Shown piece after piece: positions 18,931 through 28,447 of a DNA stretch of 64,000 nt. The position numbers were made by a program, and so were the translations under genes. How positions within the stretch are numbered: the stretch's first letter is position 1; every line of letters begins with the position of its first letter. The DNA is from Nocardioides_C sp963700955 (GTDB lineage Bacteria > Actinomycetota > Actinomycetes > Propionibacteriales > Nocardioidaceae): assembly GCA_963700955.1 (NCBI GenBank), contig CAVOZH010000008.1:310001-374000 (forward strand), in the 5' to 3' direction. The notes beneath the pieces were generated by a model. That model had not been told where the DNA came from and did not search any database. It saw only the letters and a list, made by a program, of their open reading frames with translations.

Positions 18931-21658
18931 ATGCGCCGACCCCGCACTCGTGCCTGGGCTGTCACAGCAGCCCTGACCGGACTCGCCTTGTCGGCCGGCG
19001 CGCTCGTCGGGGGTCCGGTGTCGGCGGCGAGCGGAGCCGACGCGCCCGACCCGTACGGCACCGTACGGAACATCCTCCCGCCTGGTCAGTCGGGCACCGT
19101 GACCGCGCCCGACCTGGTCGCCGTCGGTCCGAGCCGCGAGGCCACCGGGACGACGCCGAGGAACTTCGCCGACCAGCTCGAGATGTACGACGCGCTGACC
19201 AAGCACGATCCCGAGACACTGACCCGCGCGGACCTCGACACGCTCTACAAGCGCTCCACGTTCACGCCCGAGCAGGTCGAGCGACAGTCGTCCCCGAAGG
19301 CCGGCGTCGACATCAAGTGGGACCAGTTCGGCGTGCCTTACGTCAACGGCGCGACCTACGACGACGTCATGTACGGCGCCGGCTACGCCGCGACCCGCGA
19401 CCGCATGTTCCTGATGGATGCACTGCGTCACGCCGGGTCGGCGCGGATGGCCGAGTTCGCCGGTGACACACCCGGCAACATCGCGATGGACCGCACCCAG
19501 CTCGCCAACGCGTTCTACACCAAGGAGGAAGCCCAGGCGCAGATCGGCCAGATCGCCAAGCGCTACGGAGAGGAGGGCGAGAAGCTCGCGCAAGCGGTCG
19601 ACGCCTACATCGCGGGAATCAACGCCGCGCAGGACGAGATGTGCCCCGGTGGACTGCCCACCGGCCCCGAGTGCCCGGTGGAGTACGCCGCGCTCCAGAA
19701 GACGCCCCAGCCCTGGACGCGCGCAGACGTCGTCTACGTCGCCTCGCTCGTCGGCGGCATCTTCGGCAAGGGCGGCGGCCAGGAGTACGACAACGCGGTC
19801 TGGCTCCAGCGCCTCGTGAACCGGTTCGGGTTCACGAAGGGCGTCCGGATCTACAACGACCTCCGTCACAAGAACGACGGGGATGCTCCGACCACGTCGA
19901 GCATCCGAACCCCGTACGGCGGGGGAGGGGTCGACCCGCGCCGGCCCGGCGTCGCGCTGCCTGACCTCAGCGGCCCCACCGCCCCAGGCAGCGGGGCGGA
20001 GCTCGACGGAGGTCCGGTCCCGGGCGGCGCCGTCTCCGTCGATGGACCTCCCGAGCCTGAGCATCGAGGTCCCGCTGGTGCAGCACGGCATGAGCAACGC
20101 GCTCCTCGTCGGCGGCCGGCACACCAAGACCGGCAAGCCGATCGTCGTGTTCGGGCCCCAGACCGGGTACTTCACCCCGCAGCTGCTCACCGAGCAGGTG
20201 CTGGTCGGCCCCGGCATCAAGGCGCGCGGAGTCTCGTTCGCCGGCACCAACCTGATCGTGCAGCTCGGGCGTGGCGAGGACTACGCCTGGTCGGCCACGA
20301 GTGCCTCGAACGACAATGTCGACACCGTCGTCGAGCGGCTGTGCAACGTGGACGGCAGCAAGCCCACGGTGCAGTCGGAGGCCTACCGGCGCGGCCGCAG
20401 CTGCGTCGCCATGGAGCGCTTCGAGCACACCGAGACCACGCTGCCGGGCGCCGGGTCGCAGGAGCCGCCGGCCCGGCACAAGTTCCTCGTCCTGCGCACC
20501 GACCACGGACTGGTGCAGAGGCGCACCACCGTCGGCGGCAGGCCGGTAGCCATCGTCAGGCAGCGAAGCACCTACGGCCACGAGGTGGACTCCGCCATCG
20601 GGTTCGCCAGGCTCAACGACCCCGGCTACGTTCACGATGCCGCGTCCTTCCAGCGGGCGGCATCGGCGATCGACTACACCTTCAACTGGTTCTACGCCGA
20701 CGACCAGGACATCTCCTACTACTCCTCGGGCCTGCTCCCCGTGCGCCCGGCGGGCGTCGACTACGACCTGCCGAGGTGGAGCGACCGGCGGTACGACTGG
20801 CAGGGCTGGCTGCCCTCTCGCCGCCACCCACATCAGACCGACCCGGACAGCGGCTACCTGGTGAGCTGGAACAACAAGACGGCCCCAGGGTTCGCGGCGG
20901 CCGACGACATCTGGGGCTACGGGTCGGTCTACCGCTCGCTCGCGCTCGAGGACGGTCTGAAGCGCGAGATCCGTGGTGGGGCGAAGCTCGACGCCGCGGC
21001 GGTCACGGGTGTCATGGCGGAGGCCGCGACGGAGGACGTGCGCGCCCGCTACACCCTTCCGTGGCTGTTGAAGGTCATCGGCAACGATCCTCGGACGCGC
21101 GTCGCCCGCGGTCTGCTCACGGCCTGGCTGAGGCAGGGCGCGCAGCGGGTCGACCGCGACCGTGACGGGCACTACGCCCACGAGCAGGCGATCGCCCTCT
21201 TCGACGCCTGGTGGGAGAGCGGCAACAAGTCCGTCGCGTACGACGTGCTCTCCGGCCGGCTCGGGAACAAGCTCAACCGCAAGCTCCCCACGTTGCTCGA
21301 CGACCATCCCCGCCTCGGCGTCGGGTCGGCCTGGAACGGCATCGCCTTCTACGGCTACGTCAACAAGGACCTGCGCACCCTGCTGGGGCGCAAGGTCGAG
21401 GACCCCTACCGGTACTCGTACTGCGGAGGGGGCCGTCTGGCGGTGTGCCGTGACGTCCTGAGGAGGTCGCTGCGCGCGGCGGTCGCCCGGGTCACGGCCG
21501 AGCAGGGGGTCGACGGCGTCCGAGACCTGACCTACGACAAGAGCATCGACTTCATCCGCAGCAGCACGGCAGGTGTGGTCGGCGTACGGCCGATCGACTG
21601 GCAGAACCGGCCCACGTTCCAGCAGGTCGTCGAGCTCACCGGCCACCGACCGCGGTAG
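18931..21658 (+). pseudogene. Secreted penicillin-acylase-family Ntn-hydrolase, frameshifted at the alpha/beta junction
   Basis: The 5' part (ATG at 18931, GAGGAG ribosome site) encodes a signal peptide of about 32 residues and the acylase alpha-chain region up to about 20035 (FGVPYVNGATYDDVMYGAGY, RMFLMDALR). The 3' part, in the next frame, carries the beta chain with the expected Ntn nucleophile Ser in GMSNALLV, then FAGTNLIVQLGRGEDYAWS, through 21658. One extra base near 20030-20050 breaks the frame, in the spacer just before the nucleophile. An ATG at 20042 opens the beta frame but has no clear ribosome site. It could be a pseudogene, a split two-subunit gene or a sequencing error. Likely substrates are N-acyl compounds such as acyl-homoserine lactones or beta-lactams. 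Confidence 0.78.
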
Positions 21659-21694
21659 TAGCCTCCGGGCCTCGCAGGCCGCTCGGCCGGGTGC

Positions 21695-22738
21695 TCAGCG
21701 GGCGAGGAACTGCTCGAGCGCCGCGACCTCGGCTTCCAGCTCGGTCTGCTCGGCCCGGGTGAGGTCGCGGAACAGCTCCACCTCGACGCCGCCGCCGGCC
21801 TGGCGCCACAGGCCCTCGAGCATGCCGTCGACGAACACGGTGTTACCGCTGCCGCCGTTGCGCCCCATCCACCTCTGCCGTTTCGCGGGTTCGCAGACCC
21901 GGGTCCGGTCGGCGTGGGAGAGCCAGACGTTGTCGTACTTGCCCAGCAGCCGCACGGGCGCCGGCTCGTCCGGGTCGGCCAGCGGCAGGTCCTGGAGGTC
22001 GAGCATCGTGCGGCCGTCCTCGGTGGCATGGCGGACGAGCTCGTCGGACATGCCGTCGATGACCGGTCGGAGCCCGGTGAGCCCGGACCACGTCGTGATG
22101 TCGGCGGAGGTCGCCGGCCCGAAGGCGCGCAGATAGCGCCGGACCACCTCTTCCCGTTCGAGTGCCGCCAGCGGAGCGCCGTGCCAGTCCTCGGCGTGCA
22201 CGTAGGCCGGTGCGCCGCTGCGCTTCCAGACTCCGCGCGGTGGGGCCTGGACCAGAGGCAGGAGCACGCGAACGGTGTTGGCCAGATGCCCGGCCTCGTA
22301 TCCCGAGAACCGTTCGGCGAGCGCGGCGCCGAGCACACGAACGTTCACGGGCTCGTGGCTCAGCGCGTCGCGGGTCGCGGCGAGGAGCTCCTCACGGGGG
22401 AGGTCCGAGCAGTGCCCGAAGAACTCCGTGCTCCGCACCTGACGCTCGAGCATGTCCTGGAGCAGCGGCCGGAGCCCGAGGCAGTCAGCGGCGCTGACGA
22501 GGTGGATGGTGCCGCGCATCAGCAGGATGCGTGACACCTGGCGCGACCCCAGCAGGCCGCTGAGCTCCGCCGGGTCGAAGTCCGCGAGGCGAGCCCAGAG
22601 CCCGACGTACGGCGGCAGGGTGTCCTGAGCCTGGAGCCCGACCAGGTGCTCGACGACCTCGATCGCCGGCGCCGACGTGCGTTGCAGCAGGTGCTGCCGC
22701 TTCAACAGGGTCCGGTTCAGGACGCGGGAGGTCAGCAC
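21695..22738 (-). CDS. Winged-helix DNA-binding protein, AlkZ-like glycosylase family (HTH_42)
   Basis: A 347-residue protein of the PF06224 family, which includes AlkZ/YcaQ-type DNA glycosylases that unhook crosslinks or excise alkylated bases. It has the N-terminal LVGLQAQDTLPPYVGLWAR, the RGTIHLVSAADCL segment (about residues 75-87), RAFGPATSADITTWSGL (about 197-213) and KYDNVWLSHADR near the C-terminus. The QxQ element (LQAQD here) is typical of the AlkX/HTH_42 branch. GTG at 22738. Converges with the acylase gene; a short GGCCT-CGC-AGGCC hairpin lies between them (21668-21680). DNA repair role is inferred from the family. Confidence 0.82.
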   Translation of the reverse strand: MLTSRVLNRTLLKRQHLLQRTSAPAIEVVEHLVGLQAQDTLPPYVGLWARLADFDPAELSGLLGSRQVSRILLMRGTIHLVSAADCLGLRPLLQDMLERQVRSTEFFGHCSDLPREELLAATRDALSHEPVNVRVLGAALAERFSGYEAGHLANTVRVLLPLVQAPPRGVWKRSGAPAYVHAEDWHGAPLAALEREEVVRRYLRAFGPATSADITTWSGLTGLRPVIDGMSDELVRHATEDGRTMLDLQDLPLADPDEPAPVRLLGKYDNVWLSHADRTRVCEPAKRQRWMGRNGGSGNTVFVDGMLEGLWRQAGGGVEVELFRDLTRAEQTELEAEVAALEQFLAR

Positions 22739-22768
22739 GCGTCCGAGCCTAGGCCGTTGGGACGGATC

Positions 22769-23830
22769 TCAGGGGTGGACCGTGATCTGCTTGGTGTCCT
22801 GCCACGGGGCGAAACCCTCGCCGTCGGACGGGTCGGTGTCGTGCACGACGAGGGTGTACTCGCCGGGGGCGGCGTTGACCGTGAACGAGTAGGGCGCCAT
22901 CTTGCAGCACTCCGCGGCGGTGGTGAACCCGCGCTTCACGACGTGGTCGCCCTTCTTGAGCTCCCACTGCACGTTGGCCTCGAAGGCCGCCGCGAGACCG
23001 GAGACCTTGAAGGGTGCGCCGACCTTCGCGCCTTCGGCCGGCTCGATGACCCAGACCTGCGCCAGCACGTCGGCTGCGTCGCCCTGGGCGAGCGGCTCTG
23101 ACGTCGGCACTCCGAGGATCGTGTCGGTGTGGTGGCCGTTGAGGAGCAGCTGTACGGCGTCACGGGACTGTTGTGCGGCTTGGGCGGTGTAGACGATCTG
23201 CTGGATCGCCATCTCCGCCCGCTCCTTGCTCATGCCGGCGGGTCGGTCGTGCAGGGACTTGTCGCCTCGTACGTCGATCGTGATGACGTCCGAGGGAGCG
23301 ACATCGGCGTGAGCAGCCGTCGTCCCCTTGGGCCAGTCGGTGCGGTAGTCCTGGTCGGCCGGCGAGGTCGAGACGGCCTCGTTCACCGCGGCCGAGACCG
23401 GGTCGCCGCCCGTGTCGACGCGGTGGAACTCGCGGTAGAGCCTTACGCCGCGGCTCGTGTCGCCGACGTAGTAGACCGGCACGGCCGTCGTGGCCGTCGT
23501 GGTCGTCGTGGTCGCTCGCTGTGAGGCACTCGGACTCGGCTGGCTGACGGCCGAGGAGCTCGGCTGCTGCGCCTGCTTGGTGGTGACCGAGGTCGAGGGG
23601 CCGGCGAAGTCCGGCGGCCTGTTGCCGGTCGTACCGTCTCCGCTCATGATCGCCACCGCGGCGACGGTGGCGGCGGTCGCCACCACCGCTGCTCCGGCGC
23701 CGAGAAGCCAGGATCGGTTGCGCTGCATGGGGCTCACCTTCGTCCGTGCGTGGATGGAGTGGAGCGACTCGCGCGGCTCGACGTCGGAGACGGCGTCGGC
23801 GAGGAGTCGGCGAAGCTGGTCGTCGTTCAT
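22769..23830 (-). CDS. Membrane-anchored GerMN/Gmad2 protein, sigma-factor partner
   Basis: A 353-residue type II membrane protein. A cytoplasmic N-terminus of about 38 residues (DDQLRRLLADAVSDVEPRES) precedes a transmembrane helix (about 42-64) and a Ser/Thr/Gln-rich linker. An extracellular GerMN-like domain follows (YYVGDTSRGVRLYREFHRV to LLNGHH), then a Gmad2 immunoglobulin-like domain (WVIEPAEGAKVGAPFKVSG to the end) with a CC pair in AAECCKMAP. Its ATG overlaps the sigma-factor stop (ATGA), so it is translationally coupled to it. The short cytoplasmic segment may act as an anti-sigma region; I infer this from operon structure, not from a recognised zinc anti-sigma motif. Confidence 0.82.
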   Translation of the reverse strand: MNDDQLRRLLADAVSDVEPRESLHSIHARTKVSPMQRNRSWLLGAGAAVVATAATVAAVAIMSGDGTTGNRPPDFAGPSTSVTTKQAQQPSSSAVSQPSPSASQRATTTTTTATTAVPVYYVGDTSRGVRLYREFHRVDTGGDPVSAAVNEAVSTSPADQDYRTDWPKGTTAAHADVAPSDVITIDVRGDKSLHDRPAGMSKERAEMAIQQIVYTAQAAQQSRDAVQLLLNGHHTDTILGVPTSEPLAQGDAADVLAQVWVIEPAEGAKVGAPFKVSGLAAAFEANVQWELKKGDHVVKRGFTTAAECCKMAPYSFTVNAAPGEYTLVVHDTDPSDGEGFAPWQDTKQITVHP

Positions 23831-24336
23831 CGCGCGCCCTCCAGGAGGTGGCGTAGCGCGGCGGCTCCCCGCGATGCATGGCTCTTGACCGCACCCCGGC
23901 TGATGCCGAGCGTGCTCGCGATCTCCGCCTCGGACAGGTCGGCGTAGTAGCGGAGTGCGAGCACCTCGCGCTGTCGTGTGGGCAGCTCGCGAAGGGCGTC
24001 GAGGACCGCCCCACGCCGCTCGGAGACGAGGGCGTCCTCGTCGGCTCCGTGATGGTCGGCTACGACTGCCGGAGTGTGCCGGGCCTGCACGCTCCGGCGG
24101 CGCAGCACCGAACGGGACCGGTTCACGACTGTCTGGCGCAGGTACGCCAGTGCGTTGTCCGGGTCGCGGAGCGCGCGCCACCTGCCGTGCATCGCGACGA
24201 ACGAGTCCTGGACGACCTCCTCCGCGGTCTCCACGTCGCGGACCAGGAGGACCGACAGGCGCACGAGCCGCCGGTAGTGGGCGGCGTACAGCTCGTCCAC
24301 CGCGGTGTCGGCGTCCCACCGGGGCGCGGCGCTCAT
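23827..24336 (-). CDS. SigE-family ECF RNA polymerase sigma factor
   Basis: Extracytoplasmic-function sigma factor of about 169 residues. Region 2 lies at about residues 12-80 (ELYAAHYRRLVRLSVLL, AEEVVQDSFVAMHGRW, YLRQTVVNRSRS) and region 4 at about 110-160 (LRELPTRQREVLALRYYADL, SEAEIASTLGISRGAVKSH). ATG at 24336 is preferred over starts at 24375-24378 because GGGAGG sits 5 bases upstream and the product then has the family length. It overlaps the GerMN/Gmad2 gene by 4 bases. Divergent from the LD-carboxypeptidase gene, which could be a target. Confidence 0.9.
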   Translation of the reverse strand: MSAAPRWDADTAVDELYAAHYRRLVRLSVLLVRDVETAEEVVQDSFVAMHGRWRALRDPDNALAYLRQTVVNRSRSVLRRRSVQARHTPAVVADHHGADEDALVSERRGAVLDALRELPTRQREVLALRYYADLSEAEIASTLGISRGAVKSHASRGAAALRHLLEGAR

Positions 24337-24461
24337 GGTCCTCCCGCCTGGCACAGGGGCGGCCAGCTGACTCATCACGCTAGTTCCACGCCGAGGGGAT
24401 CCGCGAGGTTTACACGCGCGTGTCCCGACTCCGCGTGCACCGACTGTGTGAGGATCGCGGC

Positions 24462-25490
24462 ATGATCGTCAGGTACCCAGACCCGCTGCGTCCCGGTGAC
24501 CTCGTCGGTGTCACGTCTCCCTCGAGCGGAGTGGACGACAGCATGCAGCGGCGGCTGAAAGTTGCGATCCGGGAGGTGGAGGCGCGCGGCTACGAGGTCG
24601 TCGTCGGGGAGTGCATGGACGGCGCCGGGCATCTGAGCGCGCCGGCGCCCGCGCGAGCCCGCGAGCTGATGGCGATGCTCACCGACCCGGACATCAAGGC
24701 CGTCGTGCCGCCGTGGGGTGGAGAGACCGCGATCGACCTGTTGCCCCTTCTCGACTGGGATGCGCTGCGCGCGGCCGACCCGACGTGGCTGGTGGGGTTC
24801 TCCGACATCTCCACGATCATCACGCCCCTGACCCTGCTGACCGGTGTCGCGACCATCCACGGCAACAACCTGATGGACACGCCGTACCAAGCGCCAGAGG
24901 GCCTGCTGACCTGGCTGGACATCGTGGCGATGGAGCCTGGGGCGGCATTCACCCAGGCACCGCCGAACCGTCATCGCGGGGGAGGGTGGGTCGACTACCG
25001 GAACTTCCCGGAGGCCCGTGAGCTCACCCTGGACACCCCTGGGCGCTGGACGCGTCTGGATGGCGACGGTCCCGTGCAGGTCGAGGGGCGGCTCATCGGG
25101 GGGTGCATCGAGACGATGTGCAACCTCGCCGGGACGGAGTTCGGTGACGTGGCGGCGTTTGCTCGGGCCGCCGCGCCCGAGGGCCTGCTCGTCTACGTGG
25201 AGGCGGCCGAGGACAACGCTGCGACCATCTGCCGGAACCTCCACGGGATGCGCCTGGCCGGCTTCTTCACGGGCGCCGACGCGGTCCTCGTGGGTCGCAC
25301 GTCAGCGCCCGGCATCGCCTCGCTCACCCAGGACGAGGCCGTGCTCGACGCCCTGGGCGGCCTCGGTGTCCCGATCATCGCCGACGTCGAGTGCGGTCAT
25401 GTGCCGCCGTACCTGCCGATCGTGAACGGCGCCCACGGCCGGGTCGAGTACGACGGAGCGCACAACCGGCTTACGCAGACGCTGGCCTGA
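24462..25490 (+). CDS. S66-family LD-carboxypeptidase / MccF-like peptidase
   Basis: Serine peptidase of family S66, which trims murein tetrapeptides (LdcA) or inactivates microcin C-type compounds (MccF). The 342-residue protein has the nucleophile elbow GFSDIS (about residues 113-118), the acid in LLVYVEAAEDN (about 240) and the His in DVECGHVPPY (about 310), a complete Ser-Glu-His triad. No signal peptide is visible, consistent with a cytosolic recycling or detoxification role. ATG at 24462 is favoured; GAGGAT lies 6 bases upstream. The branch resembles MccF-like proteins, but substrate cannot be assigned. Confidence 0.87.
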   Translation: MIVRYPDPLRPGDLVGVTSPSSGVDDSMQRRLKVAIREVEARGYEVVVGECMDGAGHLSAPAPARARELMAMLTDPDIKAVVPPWGGETAIDLLPLLDWDALRAADPTWLVGFSDISTIITPLTLLTGVATIHGNNLMDTPYQAPEGLLTWLDIVAMEPGAAFTQAPPNRHRGGGWVDYRNFPEARELTLDTPGRWTRLDGDGPVQVEGRLIGGCIETMCNLAGTEFGDVAAFARAAAPEGLLVYVEAAEDNAATICRNLHGMRLAGFFTGADAVLVGRTSAPGIASLTQDEAVLDALGGLGVPIIADVECGHVPPYLPIVNGAHGRVEYDGAHNRLTQTLA

Positions 25491-25504
25491 ATAAGGTGGG
25501 GCCC

Positions 25505-25861
25505 ATGGACGCAATACGAGACGAGGACTGCCTGTTCTGCAAGATCATCGAGAGCGAGATCCCGGCCGACGTCGTGCACGAGACGGCCACGACACTCGCC
25601 TTCCGTGACATCGAGCCGCAGGCGCCCACGCACATCCTGGTGATCCCGCGGACACACCAGCCGAACGTAGCCGCGCTCGCTGCGAACGAGCCCGAGGTCG
25701 CCCTTGACCTCCTCAACGCAGCGGCGGCCGTGGCGGACCAGGAAGGGCTCGATCGGGGCTACCGTCTCGTGTTCAACACCGGCCGACAGGCCTACCAGAG
25801 CATCTTCCACGTGCACGCCCACCTTCTCGGCGGCCGGGAGATGACCTGGCCGCCGGGCTAG
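25505..25861 (+). CDS. HIT-family nucleotide hydrolase (HinT-like)
   Basis: Histidine-triad purine nucleoside phosphoramidase/AMP-lysine hydrolase. The 118-residue protein has the N-terminal CLFCKIIESEIPADVV segment (two Cys typical of zinc-binding HIT proteins) and the triad HVHAHLLGG (about residues 103-111). ATG at 25505 lies 14 bases after the LD-carboxypeptidase stop, with AAGGTGGGG upstream. The proximity suggests co-transcription. Confidence 0.92.
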   Translation: MDAIRDEDCLFCKIIESEIPADVVHETATTLAFRDIEPQAPTHILVIPRTHQPNVAALAANEPEVALDLLNAAAAVADQEGLDRGYRLVFNTGRQAYQSIFHVHAHLLGGREMTWPPG

Positions 25862-25951
25862 GTGCATGGCGCGAACCGGGGAGGAGCGACACGTGCTGAA
25901 CGTCGGCATCGCTGGGCCGACGATGCGGCGTCGGTCTGGGACTATTTGCGC

Positions 25952-26575
25952 GTGAACGAGCCGACGACGCAGTGGCGAAACACGACCCACGACTGGGCGA
26001 GCACCGTGGACGCTGAGCATCTTTCGGAGATCCGCGATCAGCCGACGCTGTTCGCGCCGGGTGGTGTGCTGCACCTGATCCTCGAGGTCATCGCCTACGC
26101 GGCCGACGAGGCCGCATGCACGACGGCCGGACACTGCACCGTCACGCTGCATGCCGACGGTTCCGTGTCAGTCGCGGACAGCGGGCGAGGAACCGATACG
26201 CGTCACGACGCCGAGGGCAATCCGATCAAGAAGCCAGTCATGGCAACCAAGGACCTGCGCTTCTTCGACTCTCCTGCGGCACAGCCACTCCCGGATGGTC
26301 ATCCACGCCGAGGCATGTCCGTGGTCGCCGCCCTCAGTCAGTGGCTTGTCCACACCAACCGCCGGGGGAACGGGGCGTGGACCCAGCGATACGAGCGTGG
26401 CATTCCGGTCACCGACCTGGTTCCGATCGATGACGACGGCACCACGGGAACCACAGTTCATTTCATGCCAGACGGGCCGGTAAGGGCAGTCGAGCCTGCA
26501 TCGGTGTCTGAGGTGAGCAGGCTGGTGCGGTGGCCGAGCTTGACCGTCGAGGTCATGGAAGAGACCAGCGGCTGA
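25952..26575 (+). CDS. GHKL ATP-binding protein resembling only the N-terminal domain of GyrB
   Basis: A 207-residue protein resembling the GyrB/ParE ATPase lobe alone. The N-box-like GGVLHLILEVIAYAADEA, the G1-box DSGRGTD, the lid region GHPRRGMSVVAALSQWLVH and the GTTVHFMPD segment occupy the expected order. The canonical N-box Asn is not evident (EVIAYAADEA versus ENSVDEA-like), so ATP hydrolysis may be altered. The transducer, Toprim and C-terminal parts of gyrase are absent and the gene ends naturally. GTG at 25952 is chosen because upstream codons look non-coding. Function unknown; possibly a topoisomerase modulator. Confidence 0.7.
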   Translation: MNEPTTQWRNTTHDWASTVDAEHLSEIRDQPTLFAPGGVLHLILEVIAYAADEAACTTAGHCTVTLHADGSVSVADSGRGTDTRHDAEGNPIKKPVMATKDLRFFDSPAAQPLPDGHPRRGMSVVAALSQWLVHTNRRGNGAWTQRYERGIPVTDLVPIDDDGTTGTTVHFMPDGPVRAVEPASVSEVSRLVRWPSLTVEVMEETSG

Positions 26576-26706
26576 GCCCAGGCGCTGGTCTCCACCCTCC
26601 GGTCGAAGTCCGCCGGAAGTCCCCCAGCGGCTCGGCAGACGGCGAAAGGGCTTGCCGGACTTGCGTGGAAGAACCCACACTCAGCAGTCGGAACGGGGGA
26701 GGTTCG

Positions 26707-26907
26707 ATGGAAGGCACGGGCGTAGCCCGCTTCGCCGGAGCATGCGCCGTCATCGGCGGGTCCGCGTGGACAGCGGCAAGCATCAACCACGCGTCACAGC
26801 CAAGAGGCTGCGTCGGCGACGAGTGTGTGGCCTGGCGTCGGCCTGCCGATCGGTGCCGTGCCACTGGTGGGAGCGAACGAGCAGACGGCGGCGGTCGCCG
26901 GAAGTAA
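26707..26907 (+). CDS. Possible small hypothetical protein (GCVGDEC motif)
   Basis: A short frame (66 codons) with an excellent GGGGGAGG ribosome site 7 bases upstream of its ATG. The N-terminal half (VARFAGACAVIGGSAWTAAS) is a plausible hydrophobic segment, and GCVGDECV follows. The last third looks like non-coding translation; a shift to another frame after GDECV would give a different tail ending at 26941. It may be a remnant of a longer membrane protein. The rest of 26576-26965 shows no other gene. Confidence 0.35.
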   Translation: MEGTGVARFAGACAVIGGSAWTAASINHASQPRGCVGDECVAWRRPADRCRATGGSERADGGGRRK

Positions 26908-26952
26908 AGGCGCGGTGATCCCGAGTCGAGTGCATTCGTGAAAGGTAGCCGC

Positions 26953-26958
26953 TACCGT
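26953..26958 (+). promoter_or_regulatory. -10-like TACCGT for the P-loop kinase gene
   Basis: TACCGT ends 7 bases before the ATG at 26966, leaderless-type spacing. Confidence 0.35.
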
Positions 26959-26965
26959 CCGTGGG

Positions 26966-27412
26966 ATGTCCAGGGTGTTGGTGACAGGGATGTCGGGTGC
27001 CGGTAAGTCCACGGTTCTCGACGAGCTGCGCCGCCGTGGCCTACACACAGTGGACACCGACTACGACGGCTGGGAGCTGCCGGACGGCACATGGGACGAG
27101 CCTCGCATGGAGCAGCTCCTCGGCCGCCACCGCGACGTGGTCGTGTCCGGAACCGTGGAGAACCAGGTGTGCTTCTACGACCGCTTCGAGCACATCGTCC
27201 TGCTCAGCGCTCCACTCGACGTGCTGATACAGCGAGTCACGGACCGGACCAACAATCCGTACGGCATGCTCCCGGCCGAGCGCGAGGAGATCGCCCAGTA
27301 CGTCCAGACGGTCGAACCACTTCTGAGACGAGGGGCTACCGCTGAGCTGGACGGGCGACACCCGGTCGCCGATCTCGCCGATGCCATTGAGCGGCTGGTC
27401 TCGATGCCCTGA
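26966..27412 (+). CDS. Small P-loop nucleoside/shikimate-kinase-like ATPase
   Basis: A 148-residue P-loop protein of the AAA_18/adenylate-kinase-like group. The Walker A motif GMSGAGKST lies at residues 8-16, an acidic catalytic/substrate region at VDTDYDGWELPDG (about 29-41), a Walker B-like VVVSGTVENQ (about 58-67) and an arginine-bearing lid (QRVTDRTNNPYG, about 90-101). Similar proteins phosphorylate small molecules or nucleosides. Substrate unknown. It is a single gene with a leaderless-type start. Confidence 0.8.
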   Translation: MSRVLVTGMSGAGKSTVLDELRRRGLHTVDTDYDGWELPDGTWDEPRMEQLLGRHRDVVVSGTVENQVCFYDRFEHIVLLSAPLDVLIQRVTDRTNNPYGMLPAEREEIAQYVQTVEPLLRRGATAELDGRHPVADLADAIERLVSMP

Positions 27413-27518
27413 TCCGGCTCCCGTCTGTGTCAAGACGCGGTCTGGAGAGCCGGTCACGCTGGGGGTCGGTAGACGTTCCTCGGAGGACGTTCCGCGTCCT
27501 GGCTGCGAGAATGTCGAG

Positions 27519-27764
27519 GTGAACACTGAACGCCACCCACGAACTGGTCCGGCCAAAGCCAGAAAGGGCTTCCTCCCCTGGGTCCTGCCCCCGATGGCGG
27601 CCCTGGCCCTGGTCCTCGGTTGGACGGCCATCCGAGAGGGCGGGCTCGGGCCGGAGGTCATTGTGGCGAGCGCACTGTTTGTTCTTCTGGCGATCGCTGT
27701 AGGCGTGTTCGGACGTCGGTATGAGGCCAAGCGCGCGGCGGCCGAAAGCAAGACCGGGCACTGA
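27519..27764 (+). CDS. Small two-helix membrane protein
   Basis: An 81-residue protein with two hydrophobic helices (FLPWVLPPMAALALVLGW and EVIVASALFVLLAIAVGVF) and basic ends (ERHPRTGPAKARKG; RRYEAKRAAAESK). GTG at 27519 has GAGAAT 6 bases upstream; earlier in-frame codons look non-coding. No family recognised. Function unknown. Confidence 0.55.
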   Translation: MNTERHPRTGPAKARKGFLPWVLPPMAALALVLGWTAIREGGLGPEVIVASALFVLLAIAVGVFGRRYEAKRAAAESKTGH

Positions 27765-27838
27765 CCTGCCGACGCGGCAAACGCCAGCTCATGCGAAGTC
27801 AGGACGTCTCGCTGAGCCTGACGGGCCGTGGTGTCGGA

Positions 27839-28336
27839 TCAGATGCCGTATCCGCCAGGTTCATCGGTCATCACCCACTCGTGCGCGATCTTGCCGTCCT
27901 CGATCTTGAAGGCGACGACGGTCGAAACCGAACTCGTTTCACCCGCGTACCGGAACGTGCACGTGGCGTAGCCGTCCATATAGATGACGTCACTCGTCCG
28001 CTCCACCGCCATGTCTTCGAACCTCATGATGTAGCTGACGATTTGGGCGGCGCCGAACGCCTGCCTTCCGGTCTGCATATCCGTCAGCACGGCATCGTCG
28101 GCGAACGTTGCCTCCAGGTCGGCTGCGTTGTGGGCGTTCAAAGCAGCGGAGTTGTTCTCGACAAGGCTCACGACCCACTCGGGTGCGAGGCCACTAGGCT
28201 CCGTGCGTACGGCCTGGCTCGTCAGGAATCCGCAACCGAAGGCGACGAACACCAGCGCTACGAGAGCCGCGATCGCCCATCTCGGAACCGTGAGCGCCGG
28301 ACGGGAAGGTCTGGTTGCTTCGAACGGTCTGAGCAT
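27839..28336 (-). CDS. Membrane-anchored SnoaL/NTF2-like protein
   Basis: A 165-residue protein with one N-terminal transmembrane helix (WAIAALVALVFVAFGCGFL, about residues 20-38) and an extracytoplasmic NTF2-like fold. The fold is recognised from ENNSAALNAHNAADLEATF, DDAVLTDMQTGRQAF and the beta-strands near the end (YATCTFRYAGE, FKIEDGKIAHEWVM). ATG at 28336 follows AGGAAGGGAG. Such domains act as small-molecule binders or enzymes, and no catalytic role can be assigned. A second NTF2-like protein lies at 61145-61552. Confidence 0.75.
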   Translation of the reverse strand: MLRPFEATRPSRPALTVPRWAIAALVALVFVAFGCGFLTSQAVRTEPSGLAPEWVVSLVENNSAALNAHNAADLEATFADDAVLTDMQTGRQAFGAAQIVSYIMRFEDMAVERTSDVIYMDGYATCTFRYAGETSSVSTVVAFKIEDGKIAHEWVMTDEPGGYGI

Positions 28337-28447
28337 CGGGAACTCCCTTCCTGCTTTGAGGACATCGCTCAGCACAGAGAACCGTCAGAGGCCAACGCCC
28401 CTATTCGAGACTCACCAGTCCCATGGTGGACCGACGTCCTGTCGCTC

